A stretch of 64,000 nt of DNA from Labyrinthula sp. Ha (GCA_015227615.1 JAALGZ010000004.1:124001-188000), one strand, 5' to 3'. Counted from the stretch's first letter, positions 35,100-46,745 are shown. The notes: generated from the letters alone by a model not told the origin. Translations and numbers: made by a program.

Positions 35100-35129
35100 A
35101 GCTTAGGTCAAAGGATATGACGTGATAAC

Positions 35130-36072
35130 TGATGACACAAATGTGAGAAAAAGTTGTGTTGCTGTTCCAGTTTAGTACAGTTCTTGAACTACACTGCGAG
35201 AAAACACGTGAAGTTGTAATGAAAAATAAATTAAAAAACAGTTTTATTTGAGAAAAATTCAATTACAATCAATACCGGAAACAATAAAGAGTAAAGAAAT
35301 AAAGTTAACAGGAACCAATGTATTTGTGATTTAATTATCTTGAGAGCCAAAAGAGTTTTCTGTTTTCGCGTTGGCTTGAATCATAACACGAAACGCGATG
35401 GTTTTTAATCAGTTTCCTGACGCAAATCGATTTGCTAATGCATTTTTTTGGAGTGTGATGGACAGGCCCATATATTAGCAGAATCTGCTTGCATCAAATA
35501 TCCAAATATGGCTTAAGGGCTAAGGGATATGTATTTTCTCCAGAATAAGTATCATTAAATCTGAAGGCATTGGCATTGATGAAGTGAATACTATCTAAAG
35601 TATTAATCTAAGCGCACTTTTTATAGTTTCTATTTTCGCTTTTAAATAGATATTATTCAATGCTCACTAGGATTTGACGGGTTACTTTAAAATACAAACT
35701 TTTTAACATTATTGGGCCATATTAACCTTCTGAAGTTTTTGTTCCTAGTTGATTTAGTCTTGCATTTGCCCGTGATGAAATAAGAATACTACCACCTCCT
35801 CTCTAAACTTTTGGGCACGAAATCAAAAAATAGTTGATGTTTTACAGACGTTTCCGTTCCACCTATTGGGGCAAGTAAAAGATTTTTATTTTGCAAATAG
35901 CTTTTGAGCAGAGATTCCTCGTGTGCAGAGTTCAGAAAAAAACTTCAATCCCAAAATTCAAAATTTCAAAGGCTCTATTTCCCGAAGTATAAAACTTTAT
36001 CTTTTTCAACCTTGGTGCATTACCCTGTACCATAAATAAAATTGTATATTTGTAATTTGAAGAGAACCGCAT
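35130..36072. other. Intergenic before PET117
   Basis: No gene recognised. It contains a candidate inverted-repeat end of the Ulp1 element at its left edge and the PET117 promoter at its right. Confidence 0.45.
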
Positions 36073-36309
36073 ATGAGTGTTAGTCGAGCATGGGCAGTAT
36101 TCGGCACAACATGCGCTGCAACTATCGGAACCATTGGCTTTGTACATTGGAAACAAGAATTTGACAAGGAGGAAATGAAACAAAACGTGATTCGGGAAAT
36201 ATTACTAGAAGAATTCGAAAGAAAGACTGCCGAGCACACAAGACAAAAAGAAGCATCTTCATGTGAAACTGGAATATGTAACTTAAAAACAACAAATATC
36301 ATAGACTAA
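36073..36309 (+). CDS. PET117: Cytochrome c oxidase assembly protein PET117-like
   Basis: A 78-residue protein of the size and shape of PET117. It has a short N-terminus, one hydrophobic segment (about residues 8-25, FGTTCAATIGTIGFVH) and then a charged helix beginning DKEEMKQNVIREILLEE, matching the family pattern (S...T..TS.....G...VH..Q..DRE.....V..D). PET117 is an inner-membrane-associated mitochondrial factor that works with Pet191/Cox15-type assembly factors in building complex IV. The C-terminus has CETGIC, not a usual family feature. The call rests on pattern in a very short protein, so it is moderately sure. It converges with the ZIP gene, with a gap of about 95 bases. Confidence 0.65.
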   Translation: MSVSRAWAVFGTTCAATIGTIGFVHWKQEFDKEEMKQNVIREILLEEFERKTAEHTRQKEASSCETGICNLKTTNIID

Positions 36310-36404
36310 ATATAGTAAATCTAAAAATCCAGCAGCCTTTCTGGAGTATGGAGTTTCAAAAAGAAAAGAGTATGCATAACATTTCTAAGGGTTAATTAAC
36401 CAAG

Positions 36405-37271
36405 TTAATGGTGTCCATGTGCTTCATGTGAGTGTCCATGATCATGAGGTTCAATAACAGATATAAACATCATAAAAACAACCCCTAAACCAAATAAAAC
36501 CGACTGTTTAATCAAATCAAATACTTTTCCAGACTGCTCGAATAAATTTGGTAATATATTAACCAAAGAAACATATATAAATCCTCCTGCTGTGAACCCA
36601 AGTAAAATACTTTCATTACCAAAAGTTTCTCCAAACACTAATCCAAACAAACATCCAGCAAATGCTCCAATAGCTGAGATGAACTGAAACAAGAACGCGT
36701 GTTTCTTACTTAATCCCTCAGAAAGCAGTACAGCAAAGTCACCTATTTCATGTGGGATTTCGTGTACTGTAATAGCCACAGTCATTGCAAATCCTAGTTG
36801 CTCATTTGCTTGATAAGAAGCTGCCAAAGCTAAACCATCAGTAAAATTATGAGCAAAATCAGCAATCATGTTCAAAGTGACACCTGGTTTTTTCAGTAAC
36901 TCGATCCAATGAACTCCATCTGTATTCTTCAGCGTTGAATGAGAATGTCCATGAGTTGAATTAGTGCTGTTTGAGTTTAATTTAAGTATTTTCTCAAAAA
37001 AAAAGAAAGAAAAAATACCAGAAAGAACACTTATACCAACATTTTCAGCACTCTGTGCTTCGATTGCGTGAGGAATGAGATGTAAGAAGACATCTCCGAG
37101 TAAAGCACCGATACTGAAAGCTAAGAGGTCTCGAAGAAGATTTTTGTTGATATCGAATAGAGTGAATATAAAAATACACAGGTTTCCTCCAAGTGTAATG
37201 GTAACAGTTGCTTTGAATGCATCTATAGCTTGTTGACTTTGAAAGATTTTATCCATCTTGTTTTGGGTCAT
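36405..37271 (-). CDS. ZIP family zinc transporter, LIV-1/ZIP7-ZIP13 type
   Basis: A 288-residue, roughly eight-helix ZIP (SLC39) transporter. The metal-site helices are clear: HNFTDGLALA in TM4 (141-150) and HEIPHEIGDFAVLL in TM5 (170-183). The HEIPHE form marks the LIV-1 subfamily, and the following GDFAVLL with the short length points to the ZIP7/ZIP13/Yke4 branch, which moves zinc out of the ER or Golgi into the cytosol. A His-rich loop (HGHSHS, 107-112) lies between TM3 and TM4, and the C-terminus ends HDHGHSHEAHGHH, both typical metal-binding sensors. An early conserved motif (SIGALLGDVFLHLIPHA, 53-69) is intact. Start: first ATG (a second at residue 6). Single exon, convergent with PET117. 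Confidence 0.92.
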   Translation of the reverse strand: MTQNKMDKIFQSQQAIDAFKATVTITLGGNLCIFIFTLFDINKNLLRDLLAFSIGALLGDVFLHLIPHAIEAQSAENVGISVLSGIFSFFFFEKILKLNSNSTNSTHGHSHSTLKNTDGVHWIELLKKPGVTLNMIADFAHNFTDGLALAASYQANEQLGFAMTVAITVHEIPHEIGDFAVLLSEGLSKKHAFLFQFISAIGAFAGCLFGLVFGETFGNESILLGFTAGGFIYVSLVNILPNLFEQSGKVFDLIKQSVLFGLGVVFMMFISVIEPHDHGHSHEAHGHH

Positions 37272-37620
37272 ATGGCCTCATGATTAAGAGTTTTGGAACA
37301 TACCGGTAATATCGTAAAGTATTGTATATTATCGTCTTAAGCCGTTAAAATGTTCAACCCAATATACTTTTAACAATTAAGAACTATATAAAGTCCTTTT
37401 TAGCTTGTACAAATTAAATTTGCTCAAAACTCACCTCAGACAAGGAGATAAATAATATTCAACTTTAGAAGATAAATATACTAGATAAGGTAGAATATGT
37501 ATTTTACCTTCATAGATAAATATGGAGTAAATATATACTCAACTAGCTACCATTAATACTCAACATATCAAAGGCTTTAATACAAGGATGCATCATCCCC
37601 CGCCAGGTCATTACTCCATG
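37272..37620. other. ZIP upstream region and edge of gypsy relic
   Basis: No gene recognised. It should hold the ZIP promoter. No LTR could be matched to the far side of the gypsy relic. Confidence 0.45.
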
Positions 37621-38901
37621 TTGATCTGAGCAAGATTTTTCTCGAGGACTATAGATTTTCTGCCTGATTTAATGTTTTGTACTTCTAAAATATTCTTTCC
37701 AAGTCTTTTAACAACTCTCCAAAGCTCGTAGTCAAGTTCCAGTTTCTTCATTCGTGGGTTCATCTACCAAGCAACATCTCCAGGGATGAAGCTTGGGATG
37801 TTTTTCTTTCGATTTATCCAATCCAAATTGATTTCGACATTTTTTTCGTTAACATCACGAGCTCTAGCTTGCTCCAAAGCCTCGTTATTAATCTCTGTCT
37901 TGTACAGTCTCTGTTTTCGATACTCCAAGTGTGGAGAATTCACTCCAAAAACGATGTGGTACGCAGTGTCATTCAAACTTCTATTCAGTGTAAAGTTCTT
38001 CTTCATCGAAACGTAGCTCAAGTATTGAGGCCATTTTATTCCTTTCTCGCCTAAAAATAAAGTTAGATACCTTAAATGATCCTATTCTTGATTTTTGCAG
38101 GGTGCTTCGTTAAAAACAACTATAATGGATTAATTTTCAACAAACCTCCACGGAAGGTAGAAAACAAAACTGAGTATAAACGTGCCAATGACTTCAGCAA
38201 CTTAGATTGAAACTGGATATTTTCTACTTCAGATTCAGCTTCAACAACTTGAATGCTGTTTCTTATGTCCACCTCTAATAATTTCAGAGCCCTATTCACC
38301 TCTTCTTCATCGACCTGACTATGTTTTACCCAAGCATAAGAAGTGTCTCCCGTTCCTGGTAGGGTGAAAATAAGATCCTCCTCTAGGTTCTCATACAAAT
38401 TTTTCTCGCTTAATACTGTGCAAATTCTATCTTCTTTACACCAGGAGTATAAAGGAACACTTATGTGTCTGGGAATGGTTCACTTATTGGCCATAAATCA
38501 ATAATAGTTTCGTGTATGGCTGACAGTCCTAGAACAACAGCCACTTCTAAGTCATTAATAATCCTAAAAACCAGCGTGGTTACTACTTCTCCTATAAAAA
38601 CAGGAATAGCAACCGTGTGTGAGCCTCCCATGTCTGACCAATTTGCAGCTTTAACTGTATTCAACACTTTAATGTCCAAATTATACTCACATAAGTGACG
38701 GTGGATAAATCTGTGTACAATAGCATTGAAGTTTGCACCAAAATTTAGTAGAGCTAGTAACTGCACCCCTAGGAAGTTAATACAAACTCCTCTCCATTTG
38801 CTTAAATTCACCTCCTTCGTTATGGCCATTACGTCACTGCCTTTCTCTTCCTCATTCTGTTTTTCTGTGTTTGAACCAGTTTCAGCTTTCATAACGTTCA
38901 C
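37620..38901 (-). mobile_element. Ty3/gypsy retrotransposon relic lacking RT (minus strand)
   Basis: Minus-strand fragments in element order. First, at 38,901-38,461, comes a retropepsin-like domain: ALLNFGANFNAIV in place of the catalytic LLDSGAS motif, then VVLGLSAIHE in place of the usual ILG.D/S.. motif. 38,398-38,120 follows with no clear motif. Last, 38,021 to about 37,620 is an integrase C-terminal region (SLNDTAYHIVFGVNSPHLE, then IPSFIPGDVAW, then after a stop a basic beta-rich tail). The PFGR/PYE.VFG-type motif and 'F.PGD.V.' are typical of gypsy integrases. No RT, RNase H or integrase core fits in the short gap, so the middle of pol is deleted. The protease catalytic Asp is replaced by Asn, so even this domain is dead. 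Confidence 0.65.
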
Positions 38902-39640
38902 ACCTTGTCAAGTGTTTTTGGAGAAAGGGGACATTGATCTTGCGTATTTCTGATTCATCTTCTCTCAGGCGTTATGGTGTTTCGTCAAATGCAAACGGTT
39001 ATAAATGGTTCATTTTCAACAGTAGTTAAATATACTACCGATTACGAAGAAAATTATAATATCTTTAATTTAGATTTGTTTTTAAAGTTTTGTTTAAAAC
39101 AAGATATTTCTTTCGTACCTTCAGTTGTGTCGTTTAATAATTATACACTATATTTGGTAGATAAATCTAAATAAAACTTTCTCAATGTTAAAATGGTTTA
39201 GGAAGAATCGTATTCTCGAAAAACCAAATTGATTGGACCTCTCTCATAGCCCATTATTTATCTCTATATATGAATATTTGGGGATAATGTTGTAGATATA
39301 TTGCTAAATTAATGACAAATCTAAATCGTGCACTGATTTACAAGCTTGAAACCTTGAAATGAATATATCTCAGTAATATTAATAACGTTATGTTTTCTGT
39401 TAAATTATATAATTTTATTGGCAAGTTCCATTTTATTCTTAAAAGAAACACATATCCAAACATGATTTATACATCAGTTATCAATGAAAGCTAGCATTCT
39501 TTGCTCTTGACTTGGTCACTACTATAACTGTGTTCATATGTAACAAGGTACCGAGCTCAGTAGGAAAACTAATTGCATTTACTTTTTCAATAACTGTTCC
39601 TTTCATGTATGTTGTATCATAAGTTTCATAGTATAAGTTA
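38902..39640. other. Between gypsy relic and copia relic D
   Basis: A 66-codon plus-strand frame at 38,974-39,174 has no recognisable motif. The rest is short broken frames. Confidence 0.4.
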
Positions 39641-41644
39641 TCCAGGTTTTTTTTCTTCAAAATTGATATTTATATATTGCAACGTTTTTTCAAATGCACT
39701 ATTTCCGAAATGATCAAACAAGTTAAGGAAAGATACTGGCAGTTGAATATTTTTCAAGAAATGCAAATTCTTGGAACCTCAATTATTTGTTCTCTTGTAT
39801 TAGATTATCTTGTTCAATATCTTCTTATTTACATTTAACCAAGTTTTTTTTTCAATTTATCCAGCTTTAAAGACCAATTGTTCATCTCTTATATTATAAA
39901 ATTCTTTGATTTTTGCAGTTAAAGTCAACAATTTAGTAAGTAAAATTGTCACCGAAATTAAGAACATTTTAGGATCAAGAAAGACGTAAATATCTTCTTA
40001 AATAATCATGCTTCCATTTTCTAGGACAGTTTTTAAATGTTACTACCTGCTTACTTTAATAAACTGTTCCTCCAGTAGCATCAAAAAATATTAGTTCTTA
40101 AAGTTGAATGAGCTCACTACCGTGAACCAAATAATATTCACCGCAAACATGATAGCTTACACCTGATTCAAGTATTTACTTATTCTCACAATTTAGTACT
40201 TGTCAAAAATTATATATAGCAAAGTTAATATATATTTTTTATTCCGATAAAGGCTATTATAAAGCAGCTGGTATTTTTTTGTATATCTTATTTGTTCCTA
40301 TTTCTACGAAGAGAATTTCCATATTCCAAATAATTACATAGAGAACAAAACTAGTAATTGGTACATTCTGATGCACGATATCCCGGTTGATTACATTTAA
40401 AAAGCATGTAAGATGAATTTGACATTCTTATTTTCTTTAAATACAACTGTTTTTGAACTACAGTTAGTCTTGGAAGTTTCGAAGCACATCATTACATTAA
40501 AAATATATCATAAGGTACTGTATCTTTCAGCATCATTCTTAGTAACACATCGCTCAAAATTGACGGTGCTAAATCAAGTTGTTTGAATATAACCTTGTTC
40601 TCTGGAATATTACCACCAAGCTTAATAAAACTTCTGTATGTCACATTAAAATTATTAGACTTCTGAAGAAATAGCCTTCCTTAGGGCTTATCTAGATAAT
40701 TTTCAATTGAAATAGTTTCGCTTTTTATTTTCAATGATATATCTATCGAGAATATCAGGTGCTTTTTCAGGATCCTTTATCTCATGCAACACGTAATTCA
40801 AGCTCTGATCATAATGATTTTGCAATATAGTAAGGGCATTAGTCTTTTAGTCTATTTAATGCTCTCTTCTTGTTCAAGAACTGTACTTGAATTCTTAGTT
40901 TCAATAACTAGAAGAACGTAATTCTTTCAATAGATGAAGGCGTTCCTCTTTTCTCATGCATAAATAATATATCTTTCGATATTGTTCTTGTGGGCTCTTA
41001 AGAATAAAGAAACTTGCGAGAGTTAACCTTATCGAAATTTGTATTATGTTATTTTATCAGAGAAGTTTGTATGGTATTCAAGTACATAAACAGTACATAC
41101 ATCTAACGAATAACAAACCATAGAACAACGAATCGGATAAAAATCGCATAAAAACAAGTACTCTGCAACAAGAATTTTTGAAGCTCATCTGTGTGTACCA
41201 CTACTACTTTGATTGGGCACTGTTCATTAGTTCCTTACAAATTCTCACGTATTTTTCTTGCCTCTAATTTTTTAATCCTTAGATTTTCGAGGGGTTATCG
41301 GCACAATCATGTAGAAGTTCTAGATTCCTAAGGTAGCACCCATAATTTCACTTAGTTTTTCTTTACATGCTCCATCTTCAGTTCTTCTCAACTAAGAATT
41401 TGTATTCGCTTCATCAAGCAAATCATAAACAATTTCTTCATCATCTGCGTGGTAAACCATCACTATTGTGCAAATGCTTTTCTCTTTCTCTTGTTCACCA
41501 TAGGCCTTATGTTAATCATGACAAGTCTTACCGCATTAATCGAAGATTTGACTTAAAATTTTATAGGAACAGTAGATCTCTGACATAAGTTACGCCCTCT
41601 ACTTCAAAATTTTCACCGATGAGCTTCGGTGTAGTTGATGACAT
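39640..41644 (-). mobile_element. Copia retrotransposon relic D: gag, protease and integrase start (minus strand)
   Basis: A heavily decayed element visible only through motifs. A gag-like start codon lies at 41,644 (MSSTTPKLIGENFEV, the common 'P.L.G.NF..W' copia gag opening). A gag block follows at about 40,650-40,500. Two tandem zinc knuckles lie at about 40,408-40,310 (KCNQPGYRASEC and CSLCNYLEYGNSL, with several Cys/His lost). A protease box lies near 40,165 (ILESGVSYHVCG, matching the copia ILDSGASYH.. with Asp changed to Glu). An integrase zinc-finger opening lies near 39,725 (NLFDHFGNSAFEKTLQYI, like LWH..LGH). Spacing and order suit copia gag-PR-IN. The rest of pol was not found below 39.6 kb. 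Nearly every block is separated by stops. Confidence 0.55.
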
Positions 41645-41649
41645 TTTTT

Positions 41650-44580
41650 GAATAGGTTCAACAACCCTCTCATTGGATTCGATGGTCCACTTCTTGCAAA
41701 TCTAGCTTGCTCCTCGCCTGCACAACTTGCCCTACATAAGCATATGATCGAGAGAAACTGGAGTACCTCGTATTTGTCTTGAAACCAAGAATACTAGTAA
41801 CAGATACCCAAACACTATTGCTCTTACGTTATGTTGTGCATTTGTGTTTCTGGAAATTGAAGTCGATTTCTTATACTTACAGGGATATGGAGATCAGTTC
41901 ACTGAGAGAACTTAGAGCAGGATAACTTTATGGCAGTTTCAAGTTTCAAAATTTGTTCAACCTCTATTTTTTATCAGAATTTAGAAATTTTCAACAGCAC
42001 GAAAAGATTAAGCTAAGTTCAGATTTGAATGAACAGGAATACCTTCACGAGAAGAGATATCTAATTTAAGATGTAGATTGGGGATTTGGCTATGCAACTT
42101 ATGAATTAGTCTAATAAATGATGTCATTTGAATGAGCAAATATTGCAATTGGTTAGGAACTAACAATATTTACTTTCAAAATGCTATAGAGATACATAAG
42201 CTAATGGTTGGTCAATTTAACAAAGAATTTTCATTCACAATAGGAGGGTTATTGAACTAAGATCTGGCCGTAGTTCTATTGTAGCCGTAATGGAAAAATT
42301 TTACTAAAACGTTCATCATTAGAAAGGAAGTCGCCTGCCCACAAACAAAAATAGTAACCTTCAGACTTTATAACCATACCTGCGGCGTATGTCTTCGGCT
42401 TCATATGCAAACTATTGGCAAATTCTGCGAGTCTTTAGATGTCTATTATATCGCTTTAGTAAACATAACATGATGTATGAACACTTTACTATAGTAAGAG
42501 TAAACGTAACAATCCCCGGTTCCCTTTTCATTTTTTTGTTTAGTATATTTATGTTACGTATTTTTTAGTTAAAGTCTCATTCAGCTCATTGCAATCTCTC
42601 TTCAACTACCTCCTCGTTACAAACTTTTTGAATCAGCATAATCACTATCCCTGGATTCTCCTGCGCAAGCATGACAAAAAGTATCTTCAGTCTTTTTTCA
42701 TCACTGCTTCTTCGTTAGAGTAGTAATATATCCCCACCTATCTAATGCAACTAAAAGTTTTAAAACATCCCACAAGCTTGAACTTACATTAATCAGTTCT
42801 CCTTAATATGCCGATTGCTAACATAGGGTTAAAGTTTTATAGTTATTTGCACAGATTCGGTCTCTTATTGTATTTGCAAAATCCATGTTCTAAGATTCTG
42901 TAGAGCCCATACTGCCAATTTTTCTTTTTCAGTTTTCTAACAGAGTACTTGTAAATGAAGTTTTAGAACTTATCGAAGAATGTCATTTATGCGTGGGATA
43001 GAACCACGAGAATGCTCAACAGAAATATAAGCTTCTATTTCCCATCTTCAATTCATCTTAGACAATAGTTCGATGCTAATTACAAGTACCAAACTACCTT
43101 GTTTGCAACATCAAATCAAGTAGGAAGAAACCAATTCCTTATACACTAATGTCAATCGTCACGGTTGAGATCCAAATGCATAGTAGAAACACATGATTAT
43201 ACTTTGTCTTTCACATGTTCTTTAGTATAAAGTGGAGCCTATATTGCAAAACTTTATACCTGAAGCAAATAAATTTATAAAAAAGATTCTGTTAATACTA
43301 GGAAGTGTAATAACTTGAGTTCAATTAATTGAGTATCAATATTTTTGCGGGTATTTTTAGAAAATAAAAATATTTTCTTATTTCTTTGTACATATAGAAA
43401 AACATGGTTTGCCTCTATATCTTTATATCATATTGGTTGAAAAAATGCTTGACTGAATAAATTCTTCTTAAAAGTGTAGGAAAGAGGGAAAATGAGAAAT
43501 ATGTTTCATGTTTCATCACTACAAACTTTATATCTTCCCGAACGTGTTTTCTTGATTAGTTTCACGAAATTTACCTGACCAATCATGTTGTTAGAATAAT
43601 ATATGCGTTTCATTCCATTTTAAGCTCTGGGCTCCAAGTATTTTGCAGTGATAATCTGCTACTCAGTCTAGAATTTTGTAAGTATATATCCCAAGTTCAC
43701 TGAACATACATTCTTTCGAAATATTTCTTTGTGTCTTTAAGTAGAAAACACAATTATGGTAGAAGAATTTGCTAATGCTTTCCTTCTACCCTATGTTTTA
43801 AACAAATAATCTGTCGTCCTGTTATCTTTACTGTAAATATTTCATTACGGTCATTTATGTGGCTAGCCATTTTCTTTTATTCTTCTCTATTTCATAGAAG
43901 TACCTGCTACATACGAACAATTTCCCAAAAGATCTAAGACTGGCATTCAAGGAATCAGTAAAATTAGTTTTTATTTATGCTATTCTTGCTGGTACAACAT
44001 TGTCTCTATATAGTCGCACTAGAAAAAGAATATATATTGCGCATAAATATATATTTTTCTTCCAAATCGATAACAAAGTCATCAAGAACAACTATTTTTT
44101 TTTGTCTTGAAGCTAATTACATAAAATACTTAGAGCACAAGTATTCTTCATTACACATCAATAATCCATCCTCATAAAGTTTTCATAAATTAATCACCTG
44201 AAAGCAGCTGAAAATATGCATAAGTATTTCAATGAAATATGTAACATAGGATTGCATTTTAAGATATTAAAAGATTTGAAGGTCAAATTTTAAACAGATA
44301 TCATCTTCGAAAACAATAGTTTTAACGTAAGGTCGTTAAATTGCAATCTAATTAGACGAAGTGGTACTTCAACAAATTGAAAATCAAAAAATTATAACTT
44401 CTTCAAATAAAATTATACTGAGTCTTAGGTCATTATATTAACTTAAGTACTATTGTGGATGCAGTGGTAGAAAATAATCACAGTTCTTAATTAGAGTGAA
44501 GTTCTTCGCATCTTAGGTGATGGCATATCAACTATAAAAATGGAAAACACAAAATATTGCAAAAAATAACATAATAAAAT
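41650..44580. other. Long gene-poor stretch
   Basis: No gene recognised in about 2.9 kb. On the minus strand there is a moderately open run near 42,690-42,590 without a known motif. This may be further dead element sequence. Confidence 0.4.
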
Positions 44581-45620
44581 AATTAAACTAGTTGCTTTCT
44601 AGACAGATCATTAGAAGAAATATGCGAGCTCTATTGCACATGATAGGATTCCAGGTAAAGACGGAGTTTATTACGAAATTAAGAGGTTTCCAGAAGCACT
44701 TACTTGTAGTTGGTAAACGAATTTGCTGTCAAGTCTATGGAGAACAATAAGCAACGAAGAAAACATGAAAATAACGATAAAAGTGGTTCGAACATATTTT
44801 AGATGTGGTGGTAGTGGAATCCGGAATCATATATAAACTACGCAGCTCGAATTGTGGTAGATATTTAACAGATAATTTGTGTTTGTAGAAAATGCATTGG
44901 GTAAGAAAACTAGTTAATGGAATATAAACACATCTCTGTTTCAATAAACCTTTTATTACTAGTTATTATATCATTACCAAGTCCACCCTTTAAGTGGTCT
45001 AAGCTGAGATGGGTTTTTAGTTGCACCGTTTCACAGCATTATAGGACTTTCAAAATAGTGAACTTCTGCTTTGACAGAAAAGTTAAACTACTGAGAAAAA
45101 TGAACGATTTGCTACATAGAAATACTCAGAAACAGCGCTTATTCCGACAGAATTTCTTTCAAAATTTTAGGTTTAGGTTCCACAGCTTATTAACTAGATT
45201 CAAAACATCCATCTTTTCCCTGTAGTCTTGCATTGTGAACCCGTCTTTAACTCATCTAATCGGAAAATTAATGTAGAATGCTAAAAAAAGAAGAGAAGAA
45301 CCCATCCTCAAGCATATCACTTCAAGATAATGGAAAAAATTTTATATATAAATTGTTCAAGAGTGGTGAGCTATATATCAGTTCCTTTTCTCAAGTTTTA
45401 CTTCTTTGATTAGTACGTCTTTGATTGAAACTTTATTTTCTTTTTGCTTTGCTCTTGAAAACGAGGATATTATGATACCTTAAGAGCTAAAACCTCTACT
45501 CATTTACCCACAACAAAAAGATAAGAAAACAATAGATGAACCTAAACCGACTTGAATTACATCTCAACCTACCAAAAAGAGTTTTTATCTAAAACAAACC
45601 AAAACAAAGATACCCTACAA
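44581..45620. other. Gene-poor, with a weak LINE reverse-transcriptase trace
   Basis: Around 44,640-44,700 the plus strand reads PGKDGVYYEIKRFPEA across a short open run, resembling the start of a LINE-type RT ('PG.DG...E..K..P..L'). Flanking frames are broken, and no endonuclease or catalytic RT box was recognised. A 102-codon plus-strand frame at 44,917-45,225 has no motif and looks random. The right end is the 3' flank of the DnaJ gene. Confidence 0.3.
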
Positions 45621-46745
45621 CTATAAGAACCTTCTTATTCGAGTAGCTTCCTCACATGAGCCTATGCTTTTGGAGTTTAGGCTTTTTACTTTCTCATGCT
45701 TTCCCTTCTTCTCAAGCTTCTTAATCTCCTTCTTTCGCTCTCTTTTCTCTCGTGTACATCGCTCAGCACTCTCCCTATAAGCTGCTCTTTGAACACTATC
45801 TTCAACCTCATAATATGTTCTCCAGTTACTTTTATACACTCTGTTGAAATTAGGTTTCGTATAATACGGGATATCGGGACAGATTCCACTTGTTCTTCTC
45901 GTTACCTGTTTCTGGGAAAAAACAGGCGTAGGCCTTAGCCTAAACACTGAATCATAAGATTCTGGAGCATTTAGAAAAGATAATAGAAAAAGTATAATGA
46001 TCGGCAAAAATTGAAACAAACTAAACTTGAAACCTTCGTCTCTCGCCTCGCTGCGGTGTCTTGGTGATCTTGGGAAACCATTGAAAGTGGTAAAGACGAA
46101 CCCATTATTGCCAAATCTGACCCCACCTTGTTGCTGTGGAAATCCACCACCAAAAAATTGTCTAAAGATCTCATTTGGATCAAATTCTTCTCCATTAAAA
46201 TTCTGAAATCCAGATCGTGAGTCAATGTTCTTCTCACCAAACATATTATAATGTTGACGCTTTTTCTCATCGGATAAAATGGAAAATGCTTTGTTTATCT
46301 TTTTGAATGCACCTTCAGCTCCTGGAGCGCCATTTTTATCTGGATGAAACTTAAGCGCTAATTTCCGGTAAGCTTTCTTAATTTGGGCTTGACTTGCTGA
46401 CCGTTCAATTTGTAGCACATCGTACAAATCTTTTGCTCTTTCAATACGTTTAACACCTTTTACCTGTTCTTGAGTAAATTTTCTTTCAATTTTTTCTGGT
46501 TCTGGACGCTTTTCAGCTGGTTTTGTGTTGTTTGCCGAAGAAGGCTTGGTGGAACTGCCATTTGTCTTCAAGTTTTCAAGTTGACTAAGAAAATCAGAAG
46601 CTTCTGTTAGACCAGGACACATCTTTAGTGCCTTTTGTGTTAGCTTTTTTGCTTTGTCTACATTATTCTTTAGTAAATGGCTCTTGGCCAATTCCAATGC
46701 TCTTTTTGCTTCTTGTTTGTTGCTGTTTTCCATTGGTGACTTCAT
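45621..46745 (-). CDS. DnaJ co-chaperone with one membrane span, DNAJB12/14 type
   Basis: A 374-residue protein. An N-terminal helical Lys/Ala-rich region (10-60) resembles the short helical repeat at the start of DNAJB12/14. The J domain spans about 105-170 with the HPD tripeptide at 134-136 (KLALKFHPDKNG) and a Gly/Phe-rich linker follows (171-225, FFGGGFPQQQGG). One hydrophobic span lies at 243-259, then a DUF1977-like C-terminal domain whose end is rich in Lys/Arg/Glu. This architecture is that of the tail-region ER-membrane J-proteins that recruit Hsp70 for folding and ER-associated degradation; the J domain faces the cytosol. The first ATG is used; a second lies at residue 5. Single exon, in the same direction as the p115 gene 300 bases upstream. 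Confidence 0.9.
   Translation of the reverse strand: MKSPMENSNKQEAKRALELAKSHLLKNNVDKAKKLTQKALKMCPGLTEASDFLSQLENLKTNGSSTKPSSANNTKPAEKRPEPEKIERKFTQEQVKGVKRIERAKDLYDVLQIERSASQAQIKKAYRKLALKFHPDKNGAPGAEGAFKKINKAFSILSDEKKRQHYNMFGEKNIDSRSGFQNFNGEEFDPNEIFRQFFGGGFPQQQGGVRFGNNGFVFTTFNGFPRSPRHRSEARDEGFKFSLFQFLPIIILFLLSFLNAPESYDSVFRLRPTPVFSQKQVTRRTSGICPDIPYYTKPNFNRVYKSNWRTYYEVEDSVQRAAYRESAERCTREKRERKKEIKKLEKKGKHEKVKSLNSKSIGSCEEATRIRRFL

Noticed and set aside
35059-35262. 67-codon minus-strand frame as the true N-terminus of the Ulp1 ORF
   Set aside because: It overlaps the 34,506-35,099 frame in another phase and adds no recognisable domain; a frameshift link could not be shown.
38053-38072. 20-base GTA...TTTTTAG segment as a minute intron in the gypsy relic
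   Set aside because: Splicing it does not restore a recognisable protein across the join, and it is shorter than the supported introns.
38974-39174. 66-codon plus-strand frame beside the gypsy relic
   Set aside because: No recognisable domain and no homologous pattern; likely chance.
44917-45225. 102-codon plus-strand frame
   Set aside because: Basic and aromatic-rich but unordered, no motif, in a decayed region.
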